A DNA stretch of 64,000 nucleotides from CBDDCA01 sp965218205 (GTDB lineage Bacteria > Spirochaetota > Spirochaetia > WTKD01 > G963693115): assembly GCA_965218205.1 (NCBI GenBank), contig OZ244590.1, positions 2,294,001-2,358,000 of the forward strand, in the 5' to 3' direction. Both the position numbers and the translations under genes were made by a program. Shown in pieces: positions 1 through 7,688 of the stretch. The notes beneath the pieces are model-generated. The model searched no databases. It had not been told where the DNA came from and worked only from the letters and a program-made list of their open reading frames with translations. The stretch's first letter is position 1. Each line of letters begins with the position of its first letter.

Positions 1-2
1 AT

Positions 3-521
3 CCTAAATACCATACAAGCATGTTTCCTGATTCAAAACTAACTACTGAGAAAGATCATATTGTTCAAGATATATCACATACAAACAGTATTCATAAGGT
101 ATATATTTGTAGAATGAAAAATATTGAACATATTAAAAAAGGGGATATATTAGTTATATATCGAACAAAAGAAGAAAATAAATCAGCAAAATACAACTCT
201 GTTATAACTTCAATTTGTACAGTAGAAGAATATAAAAACATAAAAGAATATAATACTTTTGATGAATTTGAAAAAGATATATCAAAATACAGTGTATTTA
301 AAAAACAAGAACTCATAGAATTTTATAATACAAAAAGATACCCTCATATTATAAAAATGGTATATAACATTGCTTTACCAAAGCGAATTATAAGAAAGGA
401 TGGTATACCTTTGCTTGATCCTAATAATACAGCATATTGGGGATTCCTCCCTATAGAAGATACTACATTTGTAAAATTACTGAAAATGGGAGAAGTCAAT
501 GAAAATTTTATTATCAATTAA
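3..521 (+). CDS. C-terminal part of a PUA/EVE-like (probably GNAT-fused) protein, 5' end outside window
   Basis: The reading frame is open to the left edge, so the ATG at 21 is probably internal and the gene is partial. The visible ~170 residues carry the run PDSKLTTE, then SHTNSIHKVYICRM, KKGDILVIYRT and SVITSICTVEE, a pattern I associate with the PUA/EVE-like C-terminal half of proteins whose N-terminal half is a GNAT acetyltransferase. Only the C-terminal part is seen, so the acetyltransferase is inferred. The stop overlaps the next gene by 23 bp, so the two are translationally coupled. Such proteins are often encoded beside an ASCH protein, which is what follows here. The RNA-modification or nucleic-acid-binding role suggested by PUA-like folds is unproven. 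Confidence 0.55.
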   Translation, partial: PKYHTSMFPDSKLTTEKDHIVQDISHTNSIHKVYICRMKNIEHIKKGDILVIYRTKEENKSAKYNSVITSICTVEEYKNIKEYNTFDEFEKDISKYSVFKKQELIEFYNTKRYPHIIKMVYNIALPKRIIRKDGIPLLDPNNTAYWGFLPIEDTTFVKLLKMGEVNENFIIN

Positions 522-867
522 ACCAGATTTTGCTAAGAAGATATTTAAAGAAGAAAAGAAATTTGAATATCGAAAAAGTATACCAAAAGGAATAAAAGAA
601 GTTGTAGTGTATGCTTCATCTCCAATAAAAAAAATTATAGGCTCGTTTACTGTTAAAAAAGTATTAGAAAATACCCCTCAAAAGATATGGAAAAACACCC
701 AACAATTTGCTGGCATAAGCAAGGCATTTTTTGATAAATACTATAGAGGAAAAGAAATAGCATTGGCTATAGAAATAGATAAAATAAAAAAATTCTCAAT
801 AAAAAAAGAATTATCTGAATATCAGATCACAACCCCTCCGCAATCCTTTTGTTATTTGAATACATAA
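499..867 (+). CDS. ASCH-domain (PUA-like) protein
   Basis: A 122-residue protein that is all one domain. It begins MKILLSIKPDFAKKIF and has the ASCH-type motif EEKKFEYRKSIP near residues 18-29, then PIKKIIGSFTVKKVL near 42-56 and GISKAFFDKYYRGKEIALAIEI near 71-93. ASCH domains are beta-barrels related to PUA and are predicted to bind RNA or modified nucleotides. The start ATG lies inside the preceding gene and is preceded by a GGGAGAAG Shine-Dalgarno-like run, supporting coupled translation. The pair may act together, possibly as an accessory or regulatory module. The biochemical function is not known from sequence. Confidence 0.75.
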   Translation: MKILLSIKPDFAKKIFKEEKKFEYRKSIPKGIKEVVVYASSPIKKIIGSFTVKKVLENTPQKIWKNTQQFAGISKAFFDKYYRGKEIALAIEIDKIKKFSIKKELSEYQITTPPQSFCYLNT

Positions 868-904
868 TTTCACTTTCTGTTTGCCTTTTTTATTCTTTTT
901 ATCC

Positions 905-1321
905 TTATTCTTCTGTTTTTGAAACATTGAGGGTAAATGCAAATGGAATGATTTCTTCTATAGAGTATAATCTATATACTCCTTTGTCATTCCCTAATAT
1001 AACGATAGTGTCACTGTTACTAAACTCAGCAATAATCTGACGACATGCTCCACAGGGACTTATAACATCCTTTGTCTGTCCTACTACCGCAATAGATTGT
1101 ATATACTGCATGCCTTGTGTCTTTGCACTAAAAATAGCATTTCTTTCTGCACATATCCCTAATCCATAAGAAGCATTTTCAACATTTACTCCTACATAAT
1201 AGGTGTTATCATCCCCCAACAATGCAGCCCCTACCGTAAAATGAGAGTAAGGAGCATGAGCATACTGACGCACAGCAAGTGCTTTTTCCATAAGAACAGC
1301 AATACTATCCTTTGAGATCAT
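905..1321 (-). CDS. cdd: Cytidine deaminase
   Basis: Deaminates cytidine and deoxycytidine to uridine and deoxyuridine. At 138 residues it is the size of the tetrameric short form. Zinc ligands are visible as the Cys of GLGICAERNAIF (about residue 53) and the two Cys of PCGACRQ (about 86 and 89), with the catalytic Glu in CAE. An in-frame GTG lies at 1330, but it is only 1 nt from the GGGAGG ribosome site, so I chose ATG 1321 (10-nt spacing). It is the last gene of a minus-strand operon after pdp and deoC with a gap of about 15 bp. The three enzymes funnel pyrimidine deoxyribonucleosides to bases and sugar phosphate. Confidence 0.93.
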   Translation of the reverse strand: MISKDSIAVLMEKALAVRQYAHAPYSHFTVGAALLGDDNTYYVGVNVENASYGLGICAERNAIFSAKTQGMQYIQSIAVVGQTKDVISPCGACRQIIAEFSNSDTIVILGNDKGVYRLYSIEEIIPFAFTLNVSKTEE

Positions 1322-1336
1322 TGATAGCACACCTCC

Positions 1337-2023
1337 CTAATAGACACTGCTATCATTAACATTCGCACTTTCCTCTGTAACAATTGCAACACCATTACTC
1401 GTACCAATACGCGAAGCACCTGCTTCAATAAATTGCAGTGCTGTATTATAATCTCGTATTCCTCCAGAAGCCTTAATCTTAACTGAAGAGTGTTCTGTAT
1501 GTTTCTTCATTAGCGCTACATCCTCTAGGGTAGCCCCTCCAGTACTAAAGCCTGTAGATGTTTTTACAAAATCTACTTTTGCTTCACAGCATATTTCACA
1601 CGCTGTTATTTTTTCCTGTTGCGTAAGAAGACAGTTTTCAAGAATAACCTTTAAGACTTTTCCTTCTGTAACAGAACGCAATATCATGAGATCTTTTAAT
1701 ACTTTTTCTTCGTATCCTGACTTTAAGAATGATATGTTCATAACGGTATCTATCTCATCAGCTCCGTCTTTTATTGCTTGTGCGGCTTCTTCATATACCG
1801 CATGAGAAGAAGCAGCTCCTAAAGGAAAATTAACAGTAGAACATATTCTTATACTTGTTCTATCAAGCACAGTACGAACATATGGTATATGAACACTATT
1901 CACACATACACAATAAAAATTATGCTTAATAGCTTGAGTACAATGGAAAGATAGATGAGAAACATTAATATCTTGTTTGAGCAATGTATGATCTATGTAT
2001 GTATTGATAGTAGTAATAATCAT
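1337..2023 (-). CDS. deoC: Deoxyribose-phosphate aldolase
   Basis: Cleaves 2-deoxyribose-5-phosphate to glyceraldehyde-3-phosphate and acetaldehyde. The 228-residue protein has the class I TIM-barrel landmarks: YIDHTLL near the N terminus, GAASSHAVYEEAAQAI and DGADEIDTVMN, VILENCLL, then the Schiff-base lysine in VDFVKTSTGF (about residue 150) and VKIKASGGIRDY. The ATG follows a perfect AGGAGG by 1-2 nt plus flank. It sits 5 bp after pdp and about 15 bp before cdd, so the three are surely one transcript. It supplies the step after nucleoside phosphorolysis and phosphopentomutase; no deoB is visible in this window. Confidence 0.95.
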   Translation of the reverse strand: MIITTINTYIDHTLLKQDINVSHLSFHCTQAIKHNFYCVCVNSVHIPYVRTVLDRTSIRICSTVNFPLGAASSHAVYEEAAQAIKDGADEIDTVMNISFLKSGYEEKVLKDLMILRSVTEGKVLKVILENCLLTQQEKITACEICCEAKVDFVKTSTGFSTGGATLEDVALMKKHTEHSSVKIKASGGIRDYNTALQFIEAGASRIGTSNGVAIVTEESANVNDSSVY

Positions 2024-2028
2024 TCCTC

Positions 2029-3336
2029 CTAATTAGTCAAAATATCAAACAGTATTGGATCTTTCTCTATTTTTTCTGTTTGAAATAGTATAGCATCTTT
2101 CACCATTTTACATGCTATTTCAATGGATTCCTCTTTATTTGTATACAAAGAAGCAATAGTATCCCCTTTCTGTATATAATCCCCTTTTTTTATCTTAAAA
2201 TTAATACCAGCAGCATGATCAATACTATCCTCCTTCAATGCTCGTCCTGCACCTAAATGCATAGCCACCGTTCCAATACTTTGTGTATCAATCGCTTGCA
2301 CATACCCCGAATAATCGGAGTATACATCATGCTGTATACTAGCACTTGGCAATACACTATAATCATCCACTACTAACTTATTCCCTCCATGATATTCAAT
2401 AAATGCACGTAAATAGGATAGAGGTTCCTGCGATTGTAGTTTTTTCTGTGCCATCATTGTGCCTTCCTCTATTGATGTTACTTTGTTTGCTAACAAAAGA
2501 GATACCCCTGCAAGAGCACAGACAATATCGACAAAATCTTGTGGACCGTTTCCTTTTAATGTTTCAACTGCTTCTATAAACTCATTTGCATTTCCTATTG
2601 CGTACCCTAAAGGCTGGTTCATATTTGATAATACACATGCCACTTTTCGGCCAGCGTTTTTCCCAATATCCAACATAGTATGTGCTAATTCTTTTGCTTG
2701 TGCAGTCTCTTGCATAAAAGCTCCATTTCCTACTTTTACATCAAGCACAATAGCATCAGAAGATACAGCCAGCTTCTTACTCATAATTGAAGACGCAATT
2801 AAAGGAATTGAAGGAACAGTTGCAGTAACATCTCGTAGCGTATATAGCTTTTTATCAAGTGGAACAAGAGAATCAGTATATCCTAGCAGAGCTATGCCTG
2901 TCTTCTCTAGCAGCTCTTTTGCTTGTGAGGCATTTTCTAAAAAACGAAAACCACTAATAGACTCAAACTTATCAATAGTACCACCAGTATGACCAAGTCC
3001 TCTTCCAGTAAGTTTTGCCACTCCAAGCCCACATGCAGACAGTAACGGAGCTAAGGTAATAGATGTTTTGTCTCCTACTCCACCAGTAGAATGCTTATCA
3101 ACAATAAATCGATGAGTCTTTGGAAGAGTAATGGTGTCCCCTGATTGAGTCATTGCACTTGTTAAACAATGAAGCTCTTTATTACTCAGACCATTCAAAA
3201 ATACGGCCATAAGAAAAGCACTCATTTGATAATCTGCCACTCTATTATGAAGGTATTCTGTAAGAAAAAATGAAAGCTCTTCATTACTGAGTGTATGGCC
3301 GTCTCTTTTCTTTTCTAGGATAGTAATAGCATGCAT
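2029..3336 (-). CDS. pdp: Pyrimidine-nucleoside (thymidine) phosphorylase
   Basis: Phosphorolyses thymidine, deoxyuridine or uridine to the base and (deoxy)ribose-1-phosphate. The family signature is clear: VDKHSTGGVGDKTSITLAPL, then KLTGRGLGHTGGTIDKFESI, and the Lys-rich SSIMSKKLAVSSDAIVLDVKVGNGAFM, with a C-terminal barrel/hammerhead domain around GRALKEDSIDHAAGINF. The frame extends to a GTG at 3354, but alignment to the family N terminus (MHAITILEKKRDG) supports ATG 3336, giving 435 residues. A TATAAT at 3351-3346 (minus) lies inside the longer version and only 9 nt from this ATG, so the mRNA may be leaderless. First gene of the pdp-deoC-cdd operon. The symbol could equally be deoA. Confidence 0.92.
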   Translation of the reverse strand: MHAITILEKKRDGHTLSNEELSFFLTEYLHNRVADYQMSAFLMAVFLNGLSNKELHCLTSAMTQSGDTITLPKTHRFIVDKHSTGGVGDKTSITLAPLLSACGLGVAKLTGRGLGHTGGTIDKFESISGFRFLENASQAKELLEKTGIALLGYTDSLVPLDKKLYTLRDVTATVPSIPLIASSIMSKKLAVSSDAIVLDVKVGNGAFMQETAQAKELAHTMLDIGKNAGRKVACVLSNMNQPLGYAIGNANEFIEAVETLKGNGPQDFVDIVCALAGVSLLLANKVTSIEEGTMMAQKKLQSQEPLSYLRAFIEYHGGNKLVVDDYSVLPSASIQHDVYSDYSGYVQAIDTQSIGTVAMHLGAGRALKEDSIDHAAGINFKIKKGDYIQKGDTIASLYTNKEESIEIACKMVKDAILFQTEKIEKDPILFDILTN

Positions 3337-3345
3337 TATATATTT

Positions 3346-3351
3346 ATTATA
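3346..3351 (-). promoter_or_regulatory. -10 element for the pdp-deoC-cdd operon
   Basis: TATAAT on the minus strand, ending 9 nt before ATG 3336, with no Shine-Dalgarno sequence between. The expected transcription start is within a few nucleotides of the start codon. This is a sequence call only. Confidence 0.45.
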
Positions 3352-3455
3352 CACTTTATCATAAAATAAGTTTGTTTACATTGACATCAATAATGTGTAC
3401 TATAATAATAAAAAGCACATTACTCCTGATATATACTGAAAATATCTGTTTTTGT

Positions 3456-3461
3456 TATAAT
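3456..3461 (+). promoter_or_regulatory. -10 element upstream of dnaA
   Basis: TATAAT in the 158-bp divergent region between pdp and dnaA, 33 nt before the dnaA ATG. No good -35 is visible at 17 bp. A separate TTGACA at 3381-3386 precedes another TATAAT at 3401-3406 but with only a 14-bp spacer. I see no canonical DnaA box (TTATCCACA or its complement) here. The dnaA start lacks a clear Shine-Dalgarno sequence. Confidence 0.35.
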
Positions 3462-3494
3462 AGGTAATATCTAACTTGGTATCAATAGAATATA

Positions 3495-4895
3495 ATGTCG
3501 CATTCACAAAACAAAATTTTTTATGAAAACTTAAAGCAAAAAGCAGGAAAGAAATTTGTTGCTACTTTTTCTTTTTTACGAGTACACGAAATAGTACATG
3601 ATACTCTTGTATGTACCATTCCTTCTGAGGTATTTCGAAAAATAATAGAACAAGAAAAAGAAACACTACTTTCTGTTGCAAGAGAAGTATGGGGAAATAT
3701 TGAGGACATACTTATAAAAGTTGATACCACTACCAATGTACTTGATCTTGAAGATTCTGTACACAATGATGAAACAAATGAACATACAGCAGAACATGAA
3801 ATACAACATGAGGAAACAAAAAAACAAGTACCAGAATCTACCGAAAAGAAGCATCCTGGAGAATCATCACTTACCAAAAATTTCTCCTTTGAAAATTTTA
3901 TTGTAGGTCCTTCTAACGATTTTGCTTCTAGTGTAGCGAAAGCTATTGCACACAATCCTGGTAAAACAAGCTATAATCCTTGTCTTATCTACGGAAAAGT
4001 AGGCTTAGGAAAAACTCATTTATTACAAGCTATTGCAAATGAAGTAAGTATTCGTTTTCCTAAAATGTATATTAAATATATTTCCGCAGAAAATTTTATG
4101 AACGATTTTGTATTTTGTTCAAGACATGATCAAATGGGAAATTTTAGAAATAAATATCGAAAATTAGATTTGCTTTTAATTGATGATATACAGTTTCTAT
4201 CAGGAAAAGATGGAACACAGGATGAGTTATTTCATACTTTTAATGCATTAAGCCACTCTTTTAAGCAAATGGTATTTTCAAGTGATAGAGCCTTAGTTCA
4301 TATCAAAGACATAGAAGAACGTCTTCTCAGTCGCTTTCAAAGTGGAATGAGCGTAGATCTCCAGCCACCAACACCAGAAACTGCAATGGGAATTCTTATA
4401 CGTTCATTAGAATTACAGCATGCTCAGTCTTTCATTGCTTCAGAGGTGATAGAATATATCAGTTCGCGTTTAAGAAATAATATTCGAGATATGTTAGGCT
4501 TCTTAAATAGAGTTATTGGATATTCAAAAATGACAGCAAAAATTGTTACTCTTGATATGATAAGAAACTGGGCGCTTGATGTTCAGCCTAACAAACAAGG
4601 AAAAGAAAATCTTGCAAAAAAAATACTGCAAGAAGTAGCAAATTTTTTTGAGCTAGGAATTTCTGACTTAAAAAGTGGAAAACGTAACAAACCTATAACA
4701 AAAGCAAGGAGAATCGCCACCTACTTACTGCGAGAACATACCGATCTCACCTATGAGAGTATTGCCCATATGCTGAGAGTTTCACATCCTTCCAGCATGA
4801 ATGCAGTACAAGCTATTGAAGAAGAATTACTGTTAGGGACAAATGAAGTTCTACAAGAACAAATAAACAGATTGAATGTGGCTATTTTTGAATAA
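3495..4895 (+). CDS. dnaA: Chromosomal replication initiator DnaA, with a divergent DNA-recognition loop
   Basis: Initiator ATPase of 466 residues. Domain I covers about 1-80, followed by an acidic, charged linker (about 85-125). The AAA+ core has Walker A GKVGLGKTH (about 166-174), Walker B LLIDDIQFL (about 226-234), the sensor region RLLSRFQSGM, and sensor II within NNIRDMLGFLNRV. Domain IV begins near 375 and retains the basic KARRIATYLL helix. The normally invariant GRDHTTV signature reads SHPSSM (within VSHPSSMNAV, about 428-437). In E. coli the Asp-His-Thr of this signature contact the DnaA box, so box recognition is probably altered. Flanked by divergent pdp and the 4940 gene; dnaN is about 43 kb away. 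Confidence 0.95.
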   Translation: MSHSQNKIFYENLKQKAGKKFVATFSFLRVHEIVHDTLVCTIPSEVFRKIIEQEKETLLSVAREVWGNIEDILIKVDTTTNVLDLEDSVHNDETNEHTAEHEIQHEETKKQVPESTEKKHPGESSLTKNFSFENFIVGPSNDFASSVAKAIAHNPGKTSYNPCLIYGKVGLGKTHLLQAIANEVSIRFPKMYIKYISAENFMNDFVFCSRHDQMGNFRNKYRKLDLLLIDDIQFLSGKDGTQDELFHTFNALSHSFKQMVFSSDRALVHIKDIEERLLSRFQSGMSVDLQPPTPETAMGILIRSLELQHAQSFIASEVIEYISSRLRNNIRDMLGFLNRVIGYSKMTAKIVTLDMIRNWALDVQPNKQGKENLAKKILQEVANFFELGISDLKSGKRNKPITKARRIATYLLREHTDLTYESIAHMLRVSHPSSMNAVQAIEEELLLGTNEVLQEQINRLNVAIFE

Positions 4896-4939
4896 CAGTA
4901 GTAGCAAGAACACATATTACAGTAAAAAAGCATGTTATT

Positions 4940-5920
4940 ATGAAAAAGAAAGTATATTTTTACTCAATTAATTTTACCTTAAGTAAGCATCTCACTAATA
5001 TATATTATAACGCCATAGCAAACAGTTTAAGAAAATTACGTATTACTTTATCAGCTATGCCAGACATACAAGTAACTTTTTTTGTTGATGTGCTAATGAT
5101 GATGTTTTTACGAAACAAATACGCTGATTCCTATCGTGAAATTTATGATGAGCTATCACAGCTCTATGAATTAGGAGTGAGCATGGAATTTTTTCTGAAT
5201 CTAGAATGGGAGTTTACGCAAGACATACACGCACTTGATAAAGAAAGAATTTTAGATATTTTTGCCATTGCTAAATATATTTTGTCTCCATTTAATACAA
5301 AAAATACAGTTACAAATACAGAAAATGTAAATGCTATACGGATTATGAATAGTAAATTACAGCCATTCTCCTATCTATTAGAAGCATACTATTTCATTGG
5401 AATAAAACTTGATGCAAGCATTGTTCCAAAACTAAAAACACGAATGTACGATTATTCTCGTATTTCCTCCTTAAAACCGCATAGATTTACCTCAGATCCA
5501 AATATATCAGAACGATTTGGTAACTTTCTGGCAATTTCACGTTCCTTATATAAAAACAAATTTGGGCTACGATTTGGAGTAAGAAATTTTCTTAATTCCA
5601 TGAAAAAAACAAATGAAAAACATATAGAATCGTTTTTATTAGAAAAAAGCATAGAATATAGCCCCGAAACGGTATTTGAACAACAACATATATTTTTTCT
5701 ATCTCCCGATTTTTTTAGTACTAAAAAATTGTATGAGCTTATCATATCAATACGACAATCATCAGAATCCATTATAAGCCTAGAATCAAATTTTAAGGAT
5801 ATTTCACAAATAAGTTTTGATAACCTTTTATATTTAAGCGAAGAAAAAAACGGAATGTATGTGTCTGTAAAAGATATTATTCAAAAAAAATCATCGACAC
5901 ACAATAAATTTCTCCACTGA
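4940..5920 (+). CDS. Unknown protein, resembles a polysaccharide-deacetylase (NodB-like) fold without metal ligands
   Basis: A 326-residue soluble protein with no signal peptide. Several pieces echo NodB-like deacetylases in order: KVYFYSINFTLS at the start (beta 1), DIQVTFFVDVL (about 46-56; compare the TFFVxG strand), YELGVSMEFFLNLEWEF (about 79-95; compare the GHEIGLHLH strand) and IGIKLDASIVPKL (about 155-167; compare GIxYDSSVxP), then YDYSRISSLKPHRF. The Asp and His metal ligands expected at these positions are missing, so if the fold assignment is right this is probably not an active hydrolase. It follows dnaA by 44 bp and its 3' end overlaps convergent rlmE by 30 bp. The fold call is inference from motif order only. 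Confidence 0.4.
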   Translation: MKKKVYFYSINFTLSKHLTNIYYNAIANSLRKLRITLSAMPDIQVTFFVDVLMMMFLRNKYADSYREIYDELSQLYELGVSMEFFLNLEWEFTQDIHALDKERILDIFAIAKYILSPFNTKNTVTNTENVNAIRIMNSKLQPFSYLLEAYYFIGIKLDASIVPKLKTRMYDYSRISSLKPHRFTSDPNISERFGNFLAISRSLYKNKFGLRFGVRNFLNSMKKTNEKHIESFLLEKSIEYSPETVFEQQHIFFLSPDFFSTKKLYELIISIRQSSESIISLESNFKDISQISFDNLLYLSEEKNGMYVSVKDIIQKKSSTHNKFLH

Positions 5921-6478
5921 TTGTGTTCGAACTGCTTTTGGTCTAAACTGATGGATATATGAAAATTGTTTTCGTAGTAATGTAATAATATCATTGAGTC
6001 CCGATCCTTGAAAGATTTTCATGACAAGCTGCCCATTATGAGTAAGATTTTCTTGTGCTATAGCAATACTCTGTAACACTATCTCTTCACTACGTGCATG
6101 ATCTAGGGATTTAACACCACTGGTATTGGGAGCTGCATCGCTGACTATAACATCGTAGGGACCATAGTCTTGAATATGGCATACAATATCTGGATGCATA
6201 AAATCTCCTTGAATGAAATGTATAGTTGGAGTTGACATAAAAGATGCAGATAATGGTTGAAGGTCCACTGCAACTATCTTTGCCTGAGCTGAAACATGTT
6301 TTTGTAAATACTGACACCAAGAACCCGGTGCAGCTCCTATATCTAAAATACATTTACAGGTATGGAGAGAAAGATATTTTTTATGTATCTCCTGTAATTT
6401 ATATACTGAGCGAGCTGAGTACCCTTCGTTTTTTGCTCTTTTTGTAAAATATTCTTTGTGACTATAACTACGCGACAT
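5891..6478 (-). CDS. rlmE: 23S rRNA (uridine-2'-O) methyltransferase RlmE / FtsJ
   Basis: A SAM-dependent 2'-O-methyltransferase of the RrmJ family that modifies the ribosomal A-loop of the large subunit. Its 195 residues match the family length. Features: basic N terminus ARSVYKLQEIHKKY with the first catalytic Lys, SAM-binding ILDIGAAPGSWCQYL (about 44-58), DYGPYDVIVSDAAPNTSG carrying the catalytic Asp, then GQLVMKIFQGSG with the second Lys and a C-terminal Glu near VEKFIV. The gene ends inside the convergent 4940 gene (30 bp shared). The organism's large subunit is therefore probably modified in the usual way. No operon partner is obvious; leuB ends 73 bp upstream on the same strand. Confidence 0.93.
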   Translation of the reverse strand: MSRSYSHKEYFTKRAKNEGYSARSVYKLQEIHKKYLSLHTCKCILDIGAAPGSWCQYLQKHVSAQAKIVAVDLQPLSASFMSTPTIHFIQGDFMHPDIVCHIQDYGPYDVIVSDAAPNTSGVKSLDHARSEEIVLQSIAIAQENLTHNGQLVMKIFQGSGLNDIITLLRKQFSYIHQFRPKAVRTQSVEKFIVCR

Positions 6479-6551
6479 ACTACATCACTGCTATGATAGG
6501 TATATACACTGCTCCCTTGATCCTGTATATCAACCCTATAGATACATGCTG

Positions 6552-7643
6552 TTACTTTTGTGTTAAGTAGTGAGCTATCTGTTTTCCCATTTCTTGCGTG
6601 CTTACTTCAATGCTATGTTCACTTACTATATCTTTTGTTCTGTACCCTTTCGCAAGAGTAGCATTGATAGCAGAAACAATATCATCATGAATTGCCGTTA
6701 GCCCAAAACTATACTTACAGAGCATAGCAAGCGATAATATTTGAGCAATAGGGTTTGCTATGCCTTTTCCTGCAATATCAGGAGCTGAACCACCTGCTGG
6801 CTCGTACATACCAAACTGAAACCCTTCGGCACTTTTTTTTGTACCAAGACTTGCACTTGCAAGCATTCCAAGAGAGCCAGTGAGCATAGAAGCCTCATCA
6901 GATAGTATATCACCAAATAAGTTAGGACACAGTAATACATCAAACTGACTAGGATTTGCCACAAGCTGCATTGCTGCATTATCGACATACATATGCTGTA
7001 GCTGTATATCAGGAAATTTCTGTGATACTTTTGTGACAACATCGCGCCATAGTACCATACTGTAAAGAACATTTGATTTATCAATAGAGCATACTTTTTT
7101 GTTTCTTAATCGTGCCAACTCAAATGCCAAAACAGCTATGCGTTCAATTTCATAGTCATGATATACCATAGTATCAAGCCCCATTGTATCTGTCTTCTGT
7201 TTTGGAGAACCAAAGTAAATACCACCAGTAAGCTCTCGTACCACTAGCACATCAAATGCATGTTCAATAATTCTTTTCTTTAAGGGAGATGCCTCTGTGA
7301 GTTCCTTAAACAAAAGTGCAGGACGTAAATTAGCAAACAATTCAAAATGCTTTCTCAGAGGTAACAACGCAGCTCGTTCTGGTTGTTGTTGTACAGGAAG
7401 AGATTCCCATTTCGGGCCACCAACAGATCCAAAGAGAATAGCATGTGCATTGTTGCATACTTCCAAAGTTTCTTGAGGAAGGGCACTACCGTGAGCATCA
7501 ATGGCTATGCCACCAACAAGTGCTTTTTCATACGTAAACGTAATTGAATATTTTTTTTCTATAATAGGAAGCAAAGCAAGCGTTTCTTCCATAACCTCCG
7601 GACCAATTCCATCCCCGGAAAGCACTGCTAAAGAATATGTCAT
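6552..7643 (-). CDS. leuB: 3-isopropylmalate dehydrogenase
   Basis: Oxidative decarboxylation of 3-isopropylmalate in leucine synthesis. Motifs: AVLSGDGIGPEVM at the N terminus, LRPALLF, RELTGGIYFG (about 140-149), the catalytic Lys in CSIDKSNVLYSM, VDNAAMQLV, the metal Asps in NLFGDILSDEASML, and the NAD-binding EPAGGSAPDIAGKG. This matches LeuB better than isocitrate or tartrate dehydrogenases. The open frame extends upstream to 7697, but the family N terminus starts at ATG 7643 (363 residues), which also avoids overlap with the divergent 7689 gene. leuA, leuC and leuD are not in the window, so leuB stands alone here. Confidence 0.93.
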   Translation of the reverse strand: MTYSLAVLSGDGIGPEVMEETLALLPIIEKKYSITFTYEKALVGGIAIDAHGSALPQETLEVCNNAHAILFGSVGGPKWESLPVQQQPERAALLPLRKHFELFANLRPALLFKELTEASPLKKRIIEHAFDVLVVRELTGGIYFGSPKQKTDTMGLDTMVYHDYEIERIAVLAFELARLRNKKVCSIDKSNVLYSMVLWRDVVTKVSQKFPDIQLQHMYVDNAAMQLVANPSQFDVLLCPNLFGDILSDEASMLTGSLGMLASASLGTKKSAEGFQFGMYEPAGGSAPDIAGKGIANPIAQILSLAMLCKYSFGLTAIHDDIVSAINATLAKGYRTKDIVSEHSIEVSTQEMGKQIAHYLTQK

Positions 7644-7688
7644 ACTTATATGGTATACTAATAGAAACATTATCGCAAGGATACCATA

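Noticed and set aside
2459..2992. 177-codon plus-strand frame opposite pdp
   Set aside because: Antisense shadow; the minus strand carries the phosphorylase signatures.
3381..3406. TTGACA/TATAAT promoter upstream of dnaA
   Set aside because: The spacer is 14 bp, too short for a normal promoter; I kept only the -10 nearer the gene.
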